Source: Phytophthora sp. 'mugwort' (Eukaryota > Oomycota > Peronosporomycetes > Peronosporales > Peronosporaceae). Taken from it: a DNA stretch of 64,000 nucleotides. The notes below the pieces were generated by a model. It was not told the origin of the DNA, did no database searches, and saw only the letters and a list, made by a program, of their open reading frames with translations. A program made the translations under genes and the position numbers. Below are positions 32,418 through 43,060 of this stretch, one piece after another; the first letter of the stretch is position 1; every line of letters begins with the position of its first letter. The stretch lies in NCBI GenBank assembly GCA_033558025.1, contig JAUCEF010000018.1, positions 3,906,001-3,970,000 of the forward strand, read 5' to 3'.

Positions 32418-33068
32418 CCCATCGAGGAGTCGGTGGACAACAAGCAGTTTGGGATGCATAATCGGAGGAGTGATGGTCATTGGAAGATGCCCTTTTCTGT
32501 GCACTGTTTACGTGGGCGTTTTCGCTGACCAGATGGACGCCAATGGTAGAGATGTCGGTCTCGCCTCCATACTGAAGTTCTTGTTGTGCCGCGAGCTTGT
32601 ATTTCTTCGACTTGCTTCGTATCCAGAAATGCTGAAGGCTACACGACGTGTTGCAAATATTCCGTCTGGATGTAAGCGTATTCTTATATACCGGTCCACA
32701 TGATTAATTCCTGCCATTGGAATGTAATTTGAAGTTCTTTAAGAAAAATGAGCAAGAAGCCTGGAAATTTGACGATCCTCCAACTCACACTTAAGAATAT
32801 TATGGAAGGATGATGTTCCAAGCGCACCTTGCTTACCCGCGTTCGTATTGGTCATGAAAAGGAGATAGAGCTTCCTGGCGTATGCAGTACTCGGCGCGGA
32901 GCCTTCCTCCGCGCAGATTGCACGGTCCTACTTCACTGGGGCATTTCGCATATGTTTGCTACGTTCTCAACCCCTCGCATCAGTATATGTCGCCCACCCC
33001 TCTGTATGTTATTTTAATCCAAGTTTCAACTAAAATGCCCATAACTCGTCTCCAACTCATGCTGTTCG
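32418..33068. other. original intergenic DNA left of the LINE
   Basis: No gene is recognised. This was part of the divergent intergenic region between the ABCC gene and P450 copy 3 before the LINE inserted. It contains TATATACCGGTCCACA near 32,686. Confidence 0.5.
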
Positions 33069-33085
33069 ACCGATATCCTGGTATT
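33069..33085 (+). repeat. left target-site duplication of the LINE
   Basis: The 17 bases accgatatcctggtatt are repeated exactly at 40,649-40,665, on the far side of the LINE. Confidence 0.9.
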
Positions 33086-33407
33086 AGTTTGCAGTTTGCC
33101 GGCTACCGAACAAGTGCACATAGACAGGCCCATACCTGCTACTGCGCTTTCAAGCTTCGGTCCCTCCAGTCCCGTGTCGTCGTTTTCCACCTCAGCCTAA
33201 CTGTCGCTGCTGTCGCCTCACCTGACCACCGGACCTCAAGACCCCGCCCAGCGCCGCGACACCACCACCACGCTAAGCCGTCGTGCTGCCGCCGACGAAG
33301 CACTAAGTCGTCGCGACTCCCAATCGAGCCGCTCCCTTGAAGCTGTTGCCGAGTTCGCGCCTGTGGCCCTAGGAGGTCAAAGGAGAGCGGCCTAGCCCTA
33401 CTGTAAA

Positions 33408-33424
33408 GGGGGGGGGGGGGGGGG
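33408..33424 (+). repeat. 17-G homopolymer in the LINE 5' region
   Basis: An uninterrupted G run lies just before ORF1. It is unstable to replicate and easily mis-sequenced, so the exact length is uncertain. Confidence 0.7.
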
Positions 33425-33499
33425 CGTGACAGCTGCGAGAGAGAACAGCTGGAAGAAGAAACGCCCGAACTGGTCTGTCAGTCTTCGCAGCCCATCATC

Positions 33500-35456
33500 A
33501 TGGCGGCTCCCTGTCGTGACCAGACTTGGCATGCTGAGTGGCGAAACAAGGCCCCACAGGTCAAGTTCTCGTTGGCCACCGATGACGCGCTCACGTCAGC
33601 GAAAAAGGCCATGTTGGATCCCGAGCGCAACGCTGACGACAAGAAAGCAGCTGCTTTACGTAGAGTTCCCCAGCTCGTCCCGAGTGAGTTGACCTACTCC
33701 ATGTGGATTCCTGCGCGAGACCTGACCGCCACGTTCTCTGATACGGAGATCATGACCTCGCTCTCATCGAATACGCAACCGGCCATCTGGTCGGCCAACG
33801 TCAGCCATCTGCGCGATTTCAAGACCATCCGGAACGCTGGCATCAGCTTTATATGTACTGATCAAGCTGTCGCATCCAAGTTGGATAGCCAGACGCTGTC
33901 GATCTGCGACCGAAACTATCGGGTTCAACCGTACTCCAAGTACTCCATCAGGTACTATGTCGACTTGCAGCGCCTGCCTAACGAGGTCGATGACAGCGAG
34001 ATCTACGACTGGTTCGCCGCACATGGGACACCACCGGTGCTCATCTGGCCTAGTCGTACGATCCGCGGTCTGAAGTCACGCAGCCGACGAGTGTGCTTCA
34101 GCCACAAGTCCCCGCCCGAGTCGCTGATGCTTACGCCAACGACGCCGTTGGGAGAAATTAAGTTCGGTGACCATGGATTCGCGGTGGTCAATCACCGCAT
34201 CCGTGCGTTCAACCACGGCACGCCGCCCTTTCTGAAGGCGATGCACGAGAAACGCAAGGCTTACCCGTCATCATCTAAGTCGGTCGACCATGCGGCGCAT
34301 CAGGCTTCTTCGAAGCCTGCTGTTGCCACGAGTGCCGAAGCCAATGGCACGCCTCGGAAACATCGGACGCCGAGTACGAGCGATCCGAGCCTAATGACTC
34401 AGAAGTGAGCGACTCGGAAGCCAGTTCAGGCAGCGCCATGGAAGGTGCTGAAGGATAGACTGTTGAAGACGGGATCACAGTCCAGCCCAATTCTATCTGG
34501 CCGTCGGACGAAGAACCTCCAAATTTTCCCACTGGCTCGATAAAGCGAACGGACCGGGAGCCGGCGCGTATCTTGCGGGCCGAGCAACTTGTCTTTGGCA
34601 AGATGTCCACTCCCACGGCCGAGACAAGGGAACTACCCCCGTCCCAGACTGGCTATCCAGTACTGGCATCCGTCAACCAGTATGAGTAGCTGAGTGAGGA
34701 GATGATGGCAATGTCCCACCTGATCAGGATATGACTCTATGGGACAGTACTCAGATCCCGCCCTCCCCGGCTGCCTCGTATGTCAAGCTGTCCAAGCCTG
34801 CCGAAAAGATACTCAACAGCGCTGCGATCAAGTACTCTGCAAAGACGATCACCCTCAATGACCTCTGCGACGTCATCGAATCGTATCTGACGGAGTTCTC
34901 GAACCCTCAGATGCCGATAACAGCTTGTACGGGAATCAAGCCCAGCCTAATTCCCTATCGAGTTTTGTTGGATACCTCGGCTCCCGGTAACTACCAGCAT
35001 CTTCGCAGCAAGACGTTTGGCCACGCAGTGCTCCGAATGATGTCCACGAAGCTCGACCCCTCGGCGAAGGGCTACTCGCTCAAGAACAAGTTGGCCGAGC
35101 TCTTCCCGGACGCCGACGACCTAAGCCCAGAAGTCGTGCTGCAGAGCCTTTGCTCTACCCCAAACGAGTTCTGGCTCCAAACGCGACTGGCAGAGTTTGA
35201 TCTTGCGTTGCAAGTGATTGCTCCAAGCATCTATATGGATCCGGTCAAGGTCTGCGCTCTAATCCAACAAGAAGCTACTACGCTGCCCCATCCGATGTGG
35301 CACCTCTGGGACGATCGCACCCTAGGGGTACTGGTAACCTCGCCGTTGGCAACTCGACTCCTTAATGGCCCGTTGCCGGACGACTTACGCCAATGCATCG
35401 CTGATCTCCAGCAAGCGACTTCGGCAGTAGCCAACTCGGGTAGCCCTTCTCTCTAA
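33500..35456 (+). pseudogene. LINE ORF1 (nucleic-acid-binding protein), frameshifted
   Basis: Two long frames join through a frameshifted middle. 33,500-34,408 (302 codons) has basic and RNA-binding-like regions (SICDRNYRVQPYSKYSIRYY, SRTIRGLKSRSRRVCFSHKS) and ends in a Ser/His-rich low-complexity stretch. 34,731-35,456 (241 codons) is helical and acidic-to-neutral (TLNDLCDVIESYLTEFSNPQ). In L1-type elements ORF1 protein packages the RNA and aids reverse transcription. No CCHC knuckle is visible. Between 34,408 and 34,731 frames such as VSDSEASSGSAMEGAEG link the halves, with stops at about 34,457 and 34,690. Confidence 0.65.
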
Positions 35457-35479
35457 TGGGAATTGGGCCCTGAGAGGGT

Positions 35480-38400
35480 TCTCGCTGAACACTAACGGCA
35501 TGAACCGGACCTCAAGGAGCTCGCTGCAGTACTTCTCTAAGACCTTTTCACATGATAGGTCTTCAGGAGACGTGCTTTACCGGGCCCTTCAACTACCAGC
35601 GTTTGAAACAGATCTGGAAGCAAACCTCGCGGTTTAATTCCAGCTTTTGGTCGCAAGAACATATGACTACATACACAGGGCATGCTGGTGTGGGCTTACT
35701 ACTCACGCCGACATGCCCTGTTCAAGATATCCAAGACGTTACCCTCGGTCATGTTAGCTCGGCTGATATGATGGATCGGTACTTACTATTACGAGGCACT
35801 CAGGACTTGAAAGAGACGTACATCCATGTGGTGTATGCCCCCGTTAAAGGCCAGAAGTGGCCAACCTTCTTTAAGCACCTTCCAATAGACTTCGACGATG
35901 ATGTGCTGCATATTGTCATGGGCGACTTCAACACGGTGATGTCAAGGCAACTGGACCAATCCACCACACCGACCGGAATCGGTCGCGGGGACGAACCGAG
36001 CTGCTGGACTGGATGCAAGCTATTAACGTTGTGGATGCATGGCGCCTGGAACATCCGACGCTCGTCGAGTTCACCAGCCCCAACTCCAGCTCAAGGTTAG
36101 ACTACGTGATGCTAAGCTCTCCGCTCTTCCACTTGGCCATGCAGGGCATTCTGCACGACTTTCGCAATCGCTCCAATATGGGTGACCACTGCGGCATCGA
36201 CTTTCGACTCAGATCTGCTGTCTTTCGGCCGGCTAAGAGCCCCCCCCCCCCCCCCCCCTGGCGCTGCCCAGAATGGGTCATCCAGCTTCCTGAGGCGCCT
36301 CAGTAACTCCAAGAATCGCTGTCAAGTTGGCAGACATGCTCCATGCACCAACGGACTCCCCGTACAACCCGGGCTGCCTACTCGATGAGCACAAGCGTCG
36401 CAACAACATCTTCCTGCACGAGATATTCGAATCCCGGAAGAATGCTCGCCAGCAAGAACTTGAGGAACTGCACCTGGAAATCAATGATCTGCAGCACCGC
36501 CAAGCGACGGAGCCTACCGATGATCAACGCCGGCGGCTGACTGAAAAGAGGGCACTACTGGAGGTCAAGATGAAGGAAAAAAAGTTCTACGCATCGAAGA
36601 AAAAGTTTGCCTCCGACCTCCATGATTCTGAGCGAGGTACCAAGTACTTCTTCCGACCGCCTCAGATCCTGCACAACACTCCGATTCCTGTCAATTCGCC
36701 GGAGGAGTTGGAAGTCATGTGCCAGGAACTCAACCGGTTTTGGTCCGGGATCTATCGTTCACCTTCAAGGGAGTTCCATCATGACAAAACGAATGGGATC
36801 GCATCAAGCTGGCCCAGATCCTTGAACACACGACCAAGCATCTGACGCCGAAGCAAGTTGCCTATTTTGACAGTCTACTCACATCAAATGACTTCTACTG
36901 GGCTATCAAGCATACGTCGTCGGGGAAGGCACCAGGACCCGATGGGTTACCCCTGGCAAACTGCCTAACTGATGTGCCGCTTTGGAGCCGTATCCTGGAG
37001 ATTGTCTACGCGGCTCAGCTGGAGAAAGGCAGGATGTCCAAGTTCCAGCGTCGCGGCCAAGTCTGCTTCCCATACAAGAAGGGAGACCGTAAAGAGCCTG
37101 GGAACTACAGACCCATTGCCCTCCTCAACGTCGATGCCAAGCTGGACCCCAAGATACCGGCATACCGTCTGAGAACTGTCTTAGATAGTCTACTATTCTC
37201 TGAACAGTATGGCTTCATGCCTGGGCGTGATATTCGTCATGCTCACCTGCAGCTTCAAGCACTCCTGAAAGTGTATGAAGACGATGACGCGGTGGCTGGT
37301 GCTATATTGCTTGACTTTGCCAAGGCCTTCGACAGCGTGGTGTGGGATGCCCTTGACATGATCCTCGAGCACTCCGCTTCGGCGAAGTGTTTCGTCGCTG
37401 GGTACGCGTGATGTTTCCTGAGACTTTGGTGGCGCTACTATTCAGCGGTAGCTCACTTTCTCCCTTTGAATTAGGGAGAGGCGTGCGGCAAGGAGACCCT
37501 CTCTCCTCGGGTCTGTTCGTGTTTTACGTGGAACCTTTGCTGAACTTGATTCGCGCCAAGATGAAGGATGCTGGACTTCGGTGTGGAGACTCTTCGGTGG
37601 TTCATACAGTTTCAGCTTTGCTGATGACTGCACTGGACTACTAAGGGACCTGTGGGATACTCAGCGGCTACTGGACTTGGTGAATCTCTTCTGTGAGGCA
37701 CCGGGCATGGAGCTGAACAAGAACAAGACCGTGGTGCTGCCGTTCCACCCCTGGAACAGTGAAACCGACAGCATCCGTGAGGCACTACAGCAATAAGGTT
37801 GTTTGGAACAACGACTCGGCCAAACTGCTTGGTATATACTACGGTCCCAAGCTCACAGACGCGGCACGGCTACATCACATATTGGCGGACATGCAGACAA
37901 GGTATTCATTGTGGAAGTACCGGGCACGCACTCTGCGAGGGCAAGTGGTCATCCTACAACAGATCATCTTGCCTGCTCTCTGGTACACGGCCAGTGTCTG
38001 CTACATACCTGAAACTGGTTTCCAAGACAAAGTCCAGGACATGATAGCACGGTTCATGACCCAGTCTTCTACGTCGAACATCGTTCCCCGAGCTTGGTGG
38101 ACGTTGCCCATGTACATAGGAGGCCTCGGCATAACGCCTGTGAAAACAATGATCGAGGGACTCCAACTACACATGCTCTGCAAGCTGCTCATGTCCGTAC
38201 GCCAGTCACCGGATGATGTACCCTCATGGGCCGCCCCAGTCATTGCGCTGTTTGACTCCGTGATGAAACCTTGGGGACGCGACTTTGACATCCTGTACGC
38301 GCCGGTCTGGAACAGCCCTCATCATGTGGTGTTTTGACGGCTAAGACGATGGAGACCGCTTGGTTTGTATTGGCACCATGTTCTCTTCCTTTGGAATACC

Positions 38401-39682
38401 AACCTGCGCCCCAAGATCACTCGCAACATGACCACGTTTGACAAGTTGACAATGCCGCTGCTGGACAATGTGGATATCACGACTGCAACCAAGACGCCCA
38501 AGATCCTGCGAGCCGCAAACCTGGGAATTGTCCAAGACCTTATTCGCTTAAAGGTTTATCGGATATCTGACTTGTTTGAGCTTAGTGGATACCCGCCTCA
38601 AGCCGCCAAGCTATCCCAAGTCATCCGTGAGCATGGCCAGCCTGGGCGTGCTAACAGCGTGAGCTTCTGTGGATCTTTCTTAACTAAGATTGACTCGCTG
38701 TTACGACCGTTGGCCAACATGCCCATTGGACCCCGCCCCAAGCCACGCTATGGCTGCGCACTCCATACTTGGAGCTTCAGTGGCTATGAAGACGCTGATC
38801 TCACGGTGTCGCTAATACGCAAGCTCCTGGTTCAGTACAAGATACCCGGCCTGCCAACGACTGCACTTGGCCTTGAACAAGCGCCTCCCGCAAATGTATA
38901 GGGCAGGGACCTAAAGATGAACAAGCACGTACTCACCAGTGAACGCGGACTTGCTGTACAGACTTCAGCACAACGCACTTTGGGTGGGCTTTAGGCTGCA
39001 GCACGTGCAAGGCGCTATGACTCGCTGCCATCATGGGTGTGGAGTCATTGAAACCGTCTCCCATCTCTTTTGGTATTGTGACTTTGCGGCAGCCGTATGA
39101 GCGGAATGGCTTGAGGTGTTCCAGTAGTGGTTTGAGTCTCCCATTGAGTGAGCGACTGTGGTCTACTTCGCGGACATCGTGCCTACGCCCCGAGCCAAAG
39201 AGGACTTTGGTTACAGCCTCTTTGCGGTCTTCCACATAGTGAGAGTTGTAGTACTTCGCTGCCTATGAACGCACCGCAATAACATCCGCTTCCACGAGTA
39301 TGAACCAAGTCTCATAGGCGTCAAGGCTCGGGTGCACGCCCTGATTAACCTTCATGTTGCTGCCTTATGGCAGGCAACCCAAGCGCAAGCAATAAGACAG
39401 TCCTCGCAGGTGAGTAGGCAACTACACACCTCGTTGCGAGGACTGCCTGTGTCGGCACCCTTCGACGCCAATGGCCCAAACGTCCACGAGGCGGTAGCCA
39501 GTCAGTGGGATTCCTTACTCGCGGACAAGTTGAACCACGACAGGGAAGAGACGTCCGGAGCGTTGGCGGCCTTCACGACTGCAGATCCAAGCGATCGCGG
39601 GATGGAAACCCGTCAGTGGGGCTCCTTTTCCGCGGCCATGTTGAACCGTAGCCGGGAAGATACGCCTGTGGCCCGAAGGTAA
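35480..39682 (+). pseudogene. LINE ORF2: endonuclease and reverse transcriptase, broken
   Basis: The APE endonuclease starts near 35,480 (LNTNGMN, then IGLQETCF). It continues through HVVYAPVKGQKWP and IVMGDFNTVMS (near 35,918), shifts frame near 35,985, and ends with SSRLDYVML and MGDHCGIDF. A helical linker follows (NARQQELEELHLEINDLQHR). The reverse transcriptase has SGKAPGPDGLPLANC, FPYKKGDRKEPGNYRPIALL, EQYGFMPGRDIRHAH, AILLDFAKAFDSVVWDAL, GVRQGDPLSSGLFVFYVEPL and the catalytic FADD box near 37,630, then LLGIYYGP in another frame. The C-terminal Cys/His region is CHHGCGVIETVSHLFWYC near 39,030-39,085. At least six frameshifts or stops separate these blocks. ORF2 normally nicks the target and primes reverse transcription. 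Confidence 0.85.
36240..36257 (+). repeat. 18-C homopolymer inside LINE ORF2
   Basis: The C run lies between the endonuclease and the reverse transcriptase and encodes a short polyproline tract (AKSPPPPPP). It is a likely slippage or sequencing-error site. Confidence 0.7.
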
Positions 39683-40245
39683 GGCCACAAGCTCAAGGAT
39701 TCATCCCGATGTCTTGCAATCCGCCGCCGGTGTGCTCGGCCATTACTGGCTTCAGTCTCCACCACTTTCACTCCCATACGCCAAGTTTCCGGCTCCATTT
39801 GCCAATCGCTTAACGGGCGTTGCCTTATGTCTGCTGTACCCGAAGGCGGTGTGGATTTTTGATCCCAGACGGGGGCCACGTTGGCGGACAGGCGGGTGAA
39901 GAACGCGACACGCTACAGACGCTTACGCATGTTATGGCATGCACGACATCACTGAACTACTCTTTGGATCGAGGTCTAGAGCGGCGCCACACTCCCGAGC
40001 CGCGCGTACTACCAGGCCTACAAGCCCATGAGACGACGACTGGGAGGCTGTGCCCCTCTAAACCACGGCCCACATCTCTCCTACTGAAGTGCCTGGTCAA
40101 GCAGTTTCAAGAACTACCGGGTCTAACCGGCTTCCAGGCCTACAGCCCATGAGACGGCGCCCAGTAGCCCCCAAGCCCACCAGTCCAGTTACAAGCCCAG
40201 ATATGCCAACCTTCGCGGCCAAGCCCCAACCATCGTCCGAAAGGT

Positions 40246-40320
40246 CTGGTCGGCCCGGGGATTGAACCCTGGTCGCTTCCGTTCGACACTAGATGCCTAA
40301 CCAGCTGGGCTATCGGAGCT
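40246..40320 (-). other. tRNA-like sequence (pol III A and B boxes)
   Basis: On the minus strand the order is GCTCCGATAGCCCAGCTGG then TTAGG (A-box-like) and about 35 bases later CCAGGGTTCAATCCCCGG (B-box-like and T-arm-like). The acceptor 3' half does not pair with the 5' half and the anticodon stem is poor, so this is not a functional tRNA gene. It looks like the head of a tRNA-derived SINE or a tRNA relic carried in the LINE tail. Confidence 0.5.
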
Positions 40321-40588
40321 CACTAGAAGTAGGTGGCTCACCACCACCTGGTTCATCAGGTTATACTTGGTTTTGTATAGACCCCATCGGAAAGGTCCTG
40401 CAAATGTCCAACTCGGCCAGAGACGTCTCGGGACGTCCACCAGTTTCCTCCTGGACACTAAAGTGGGTCTTTCAGGGTACCCACTTTCGAGAAAATGGAC
40501 CTTTTAGGACACCAATTAGATACTTCGTACCCAAATGTTGGGTCCACAAAGACCCAAATCGATTCCAAATAGCAAGTAGGGTAGCTGA

Positions 40589-40648
40589 GTATCCTTAAAG
40601 TGTAATGTATCTTTATTTGTATCCTTAAAGTGTAATGTATCTTTATTA
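40589..40648 (+). repeat. two tandem 30-bp units at the LINE 3' end
   Basis: The unit tgtatccttaaagtgtaatg plus tatctttatt occurs twice in a row (the first copy begins 'ag' instead of 'tg'). The second copy abuts the target duplication. Simple tandem ends of this kind replace poly(A) in some LINE clades. Confidence 0.8.
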
Positions 40649-40665
40649 ACCGATATCCTGGTATT
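40649..40665 (+). repeat. right target-site duplication of the LINE
   Basis: An exact 17-base copy of 33,069-33,085. Genomic sequence continuing toward P450 copy 3 starts right after it. Confidence 0.9.
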
Positions 40666-40696
40666 GCTCGGTGCAACACCAGAATATAGATACCTC

Positions 40697-40740
40697 TTCA
40701 TTTGGCAGCTGAGCCCAGCGTATCCGAACTCATTAAATTT
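40697..40740 (+). promoter_or_regulatory. possible core promoter of P450 copy 3
   Basis: Two initiator-like stretches, ttcatttggcagc (40,697) and ctcattaaatttca (40,729), lie 70-110 bases upstream of the ATG and downstream of the LINE. The core start region may therefore be intact although upstream elements were moved 7.6 kb away. Confidence 0.35.
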
Positions 40741-40807
40741 CAATGAAGAGCTGCCTGCTCAAAATTTCGACAGAATCGAAGCCGCCAGCCAGGGCTCAAG
40801 TCGAAGA

Positions 40808-42436
40808 ATGTTGTCGCTCGCCTCGCTCCGGGAGAAGATTCCATTCAATCATATTAACATCGGAGTGGGGAGTCTCGTCCTGGCTTCGGTCGTTGTTCTC
40901 TTGGTCAAGTCGCGCAATGGCCCAACCGATACCAAATCCAACGCCCACCGTCCCGATTCGACGCTTCCAGTGCTGGAAAACACACTCGATATCCTTCAAA
41001 TTGTTCGCGATGGCAACGTGCACGACCGGACCATGGAGATCTGTCAACAATTCAATGGTGAGCCAATCCTCATGCGATCCATCGGAATGCCAGATGAACT
41101 CGTCGTCTCGAGCCCCGAAGCATTCGAAGACGTTCTCAAGCTCCAGTTCAGTAACTTCCCTAAGGGGAGCTACATGTGTGAGAACCTAAGGGATCTACTA
41201 GGCGATGGCATCTTCGCTGCTGATGGAGAGCAGTGGGTGCATCAACGCAAGACAGCAAGCAACTTGTTCACTATGAGGACGTTGAGAGACTCTATGACTG
41301 CCACGATTCAGCGTCATGCACTTGTACTATCCGATATTTTGCAGCGTGCAAGTGACAACAATGACACATTGGACTTGTTCAGGCTACTGAATCGGTTTAC
41401 GTTCGAGGCATTCGCAGAGATCGGCTTCGGTGTGCACATGGACTGTCTGGACTCGAACGAGGAGCATCCGTTCCAAAAGGCATTCGATCGTGCCCAGAGA
41501 GCGCTGCTCTTGCGTTTCGTACGCCCGGGTTGGTTTTGGAAGACCCAGCAGTGGCTTGGACTGGGGGTAGAAGGCGAGCTGACGCACGATATTGAGGTGA
41601 TTAACGCGACGGTGCTAGACATTGTGGAAAAAGCTCTAGCACGACGCGTTTCCGATCATGACGATGAAGACGATAACGCCGCCACGGAAAGAGACATTGT
41701 GTCGCTCTTCCTTGGTAGTATCATTAGTTCACCAAGCGCTGACACTCAACAATTCGATCCGATGTTTCTACGTGACATAGTGGTTAACTTCCTCATCGCT
41801 GGACGAGACACGACGGCGCAGACCCTCAGTTGGTTCTTTCTTAACCTCACTAAGAACCCTCATGTCGAGACAGCCATTCGGAGCGAGATTGCAGCGAAAC
41901 TTGCCCAGGCTGGGGGCGATGAGACGGATGTTACGAACGCGACGATGCAAGACGTGAGCCAGCTCGTGTATCTCGAAGCCGCGTTAAAGGAGACACTTCG
42001 CTTGCATCCCCCTGTCCCGATGATCCCGAAGTACGTGGTGGAAGACGCCATACTTTCTGACGGCACTTTTGTTAAGAGAAACTCGATGATTATTCTGGCC
42101 ACGTACGCGATGGCGCGGATGGAGAAAGTTTGGGGCGCAGACGCCGCCGAGTTCAAACCCGAGCGCTGGATCGACTACATGACTGGAAAGCTTGTCAACG
42201 TTTCAGCCTTTAAATTTGCATCATTCAACGCTGGTCCTCGTCTGTGTCTCGGAATGAATCTCGCCATGCTGGAGATGAAACTGGTTGTGGTTGGTCTCAT
42301 GAGCAAGTTCCACATCGAAGTGCAGGACCCGGAAAACGTGAATTACGACGTTTCGCTGACTCTCCCCGTGAAGGGCCCACTCAACGTCAAGATCATCTCG
42401 CAGGTCACTTCCTCATCTAGTCCGGCCTTTGCCTGA
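40808..42436 (+). CDS. cytochrome P450 (CYP86-like), copy 3
   Basis: From the ATG at 40,808 the protein has 542 residues, MLSLASLREKIPF followed by the anchor SLVLASVVVLLVKS, in line with the other copies; the reading frame extends 48 codons further up without an ATG that fits. The C-helix block is WVHQRKTASNLFTMRTLRDS, the I-helix is AGRDTTAQTLSWFF, then ETLR, FKPERWID and the heme loop FNAGPRLCLG (Cys near residue 480). The I-helix has Thr for Ala in AQTLS. A DDEDDN-rich insertion precedes the region before the I-helix. Intact frame, no intron. The LINE target duplication ends 142 bases upstream of the start, so regulation may be altered. Predicted ER lipid monooxygenase; substrate unknown. 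Confidence 0.9.
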   Translation: MLSLASLREKIPFNHINIGVGSLVLASVVVLLVKSRNGPTDTKSNAHRPDSTLPVLENTLDILQIVRDGNVHDRTMEICQQFNGEPILMRSIGMPDELVVSSPEAFEDVLKLQFSNFPKGSYMCENLRDLLGDGIFAADGEQWVHQRKTASNLFTMRTLRDSMTATIQRHALVLSDILQRASDNNDTLDLFRLLNRFTFEAFAEIGFGVHMDCLDSNEEHPFQKAFDRAQRALLLRFVRPGWFWKTQQWLGLGVEGELTHDIEVINATVLDIVEKALARRVSDHDDEDDNAATERDIVSLFLGSIISSPSADTQQFDPMFLRDIVVNFLIAGRDTTAQTLSWFFLNLTKNPHVETAIRSEIAAKLAQAGGDETDVTNATMQDVSQLVYLEAALKETLRLHPPVPMIPKYVVEDAILSDGTFVKRNSMIILATYAMARMEKVWGADAAEFKPERWIDYMTGKLVNVSAFKFASFNAGPRLCLGMNLAMLEMKLVVVGLMSKFHIEVQDPENVNYDVSLTLPVKGPLNVKIISQVTSSSSPAFA

Positions 42437-42779
42437 GCCCTCGTTCGTGCTTTGTGTTGCTAATGCGACGTACAGAATGTTTCCCCTTCTTTTTTTTCTT
42501 GACTGGTATCTCGAATACTGGCACGTCTACAGTGTAGTGAGTTGCACCTTATTATCAATCAAAACAGAGCTGGAGCCGGCACTAGAGCCTCCATATGCCC
42601 TCGATTGGACGCGGGTTGAATCCGTCGGCTTGTTGCTACGACAGCGCCTGGTTCATTTCGTGGTCCAGCTTATCATGTCGGGGCGAAAATCATGCCGAAA
42701 AGACGGTGACAATTCTGTGGTGACGATTTGTGCCATCTTGCGTATCTCCAAGCTGCAATACTCGAGAGGACGGTGTAAC

Positions 42780-43060
42780 CTTGATTCTCCAGTTCAACTT
42801 AACCCAGAGTACGCTGTACAAGATATCCAGGGAGCCTCATCCCCGCAAGCTCATCCGTTAGCATGCAATGATGCTGATGCCGAAGTAGGCGGTCAAAACC
42901 AAGCGTCGACAAAACTCCCTGCCGTCTCCGCGTACAAGTTGGCGCAATTCGACACCGATCCTCGCATGTGTATTGGGATAATACACTTGGGCACGCTCGA
43001 TGAAGCTGTCTATGGAATTCCGGTGCTTCACCCGCAAAGCCCCCCCACCCCCCACCCCCC
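42780..43060 (+). pseudogene. P450 C-terminal fragment between copies 3 and 4
   Basis: In one frame NPEYAVQDIQGASS aligns with the post-ExxR stretch of the neighbours (IPKYVVEDAILSDG). KLPAVSAYKLAQFDTDPRMC followed by IGIIHLGTLDEAVYG aligns with KLVNVSAFKFASFNAGPRLC / LGMNLAMLEMKLVVVG. The heme Cys is still present, but AGP has become TDP and most of the catalytic domain is missing. The PERW region between the two blocks is not recognisable. A C-rich tract follows at 43,038-43,063. This is the tail of a lost fifth P450 copy. Confidence 0.7.

Larger units (their letters stand above)
33086..40648 (+). mobile_element. full-length but decayed LINE (L1-type non-LTR retrotransposon)
   Basis: The 7,563-bp unit lies between two copies of a perfect 17-bp target-site duplication. 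It has a 5' leader of about 410 bases, ORF1 (33,500-35,456), ORF2 with APE-type endonuclease, reverse transcriptase and C-terminal Cys/His region (35,480-39,682), and a tail of nearly 1 kb ending in two copies of a 30-bp repeat rather than poly(A). Frameshifts and stops in both ORFs make it immobile. The preserved duplication suggests a moderately recent insertion. Confidence 0.9.
39683..40648 (+). other. LINE 3' tail
   Basis: A non-coding tail of nearly 1 kb. It contains an imperfect 26-base direct repeat (ccaggcctacaagcccatga at 40,013 and ccaggcctacagcccatgag at 40,134), a tRNA-like stretch on the minus strand near 40,245-40,320, and the terminal 30-bp tandem repeat. Confidence 0.6.

Noticed and set aside
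40664..40807. 48-codon N-terminal extension of P450 copy 3
   Set aside because: It begins in the LINE target duplication without an ATG and lacks counterparts in the other copies; the ATG at 40,808 gives the family-typical N-terminus.
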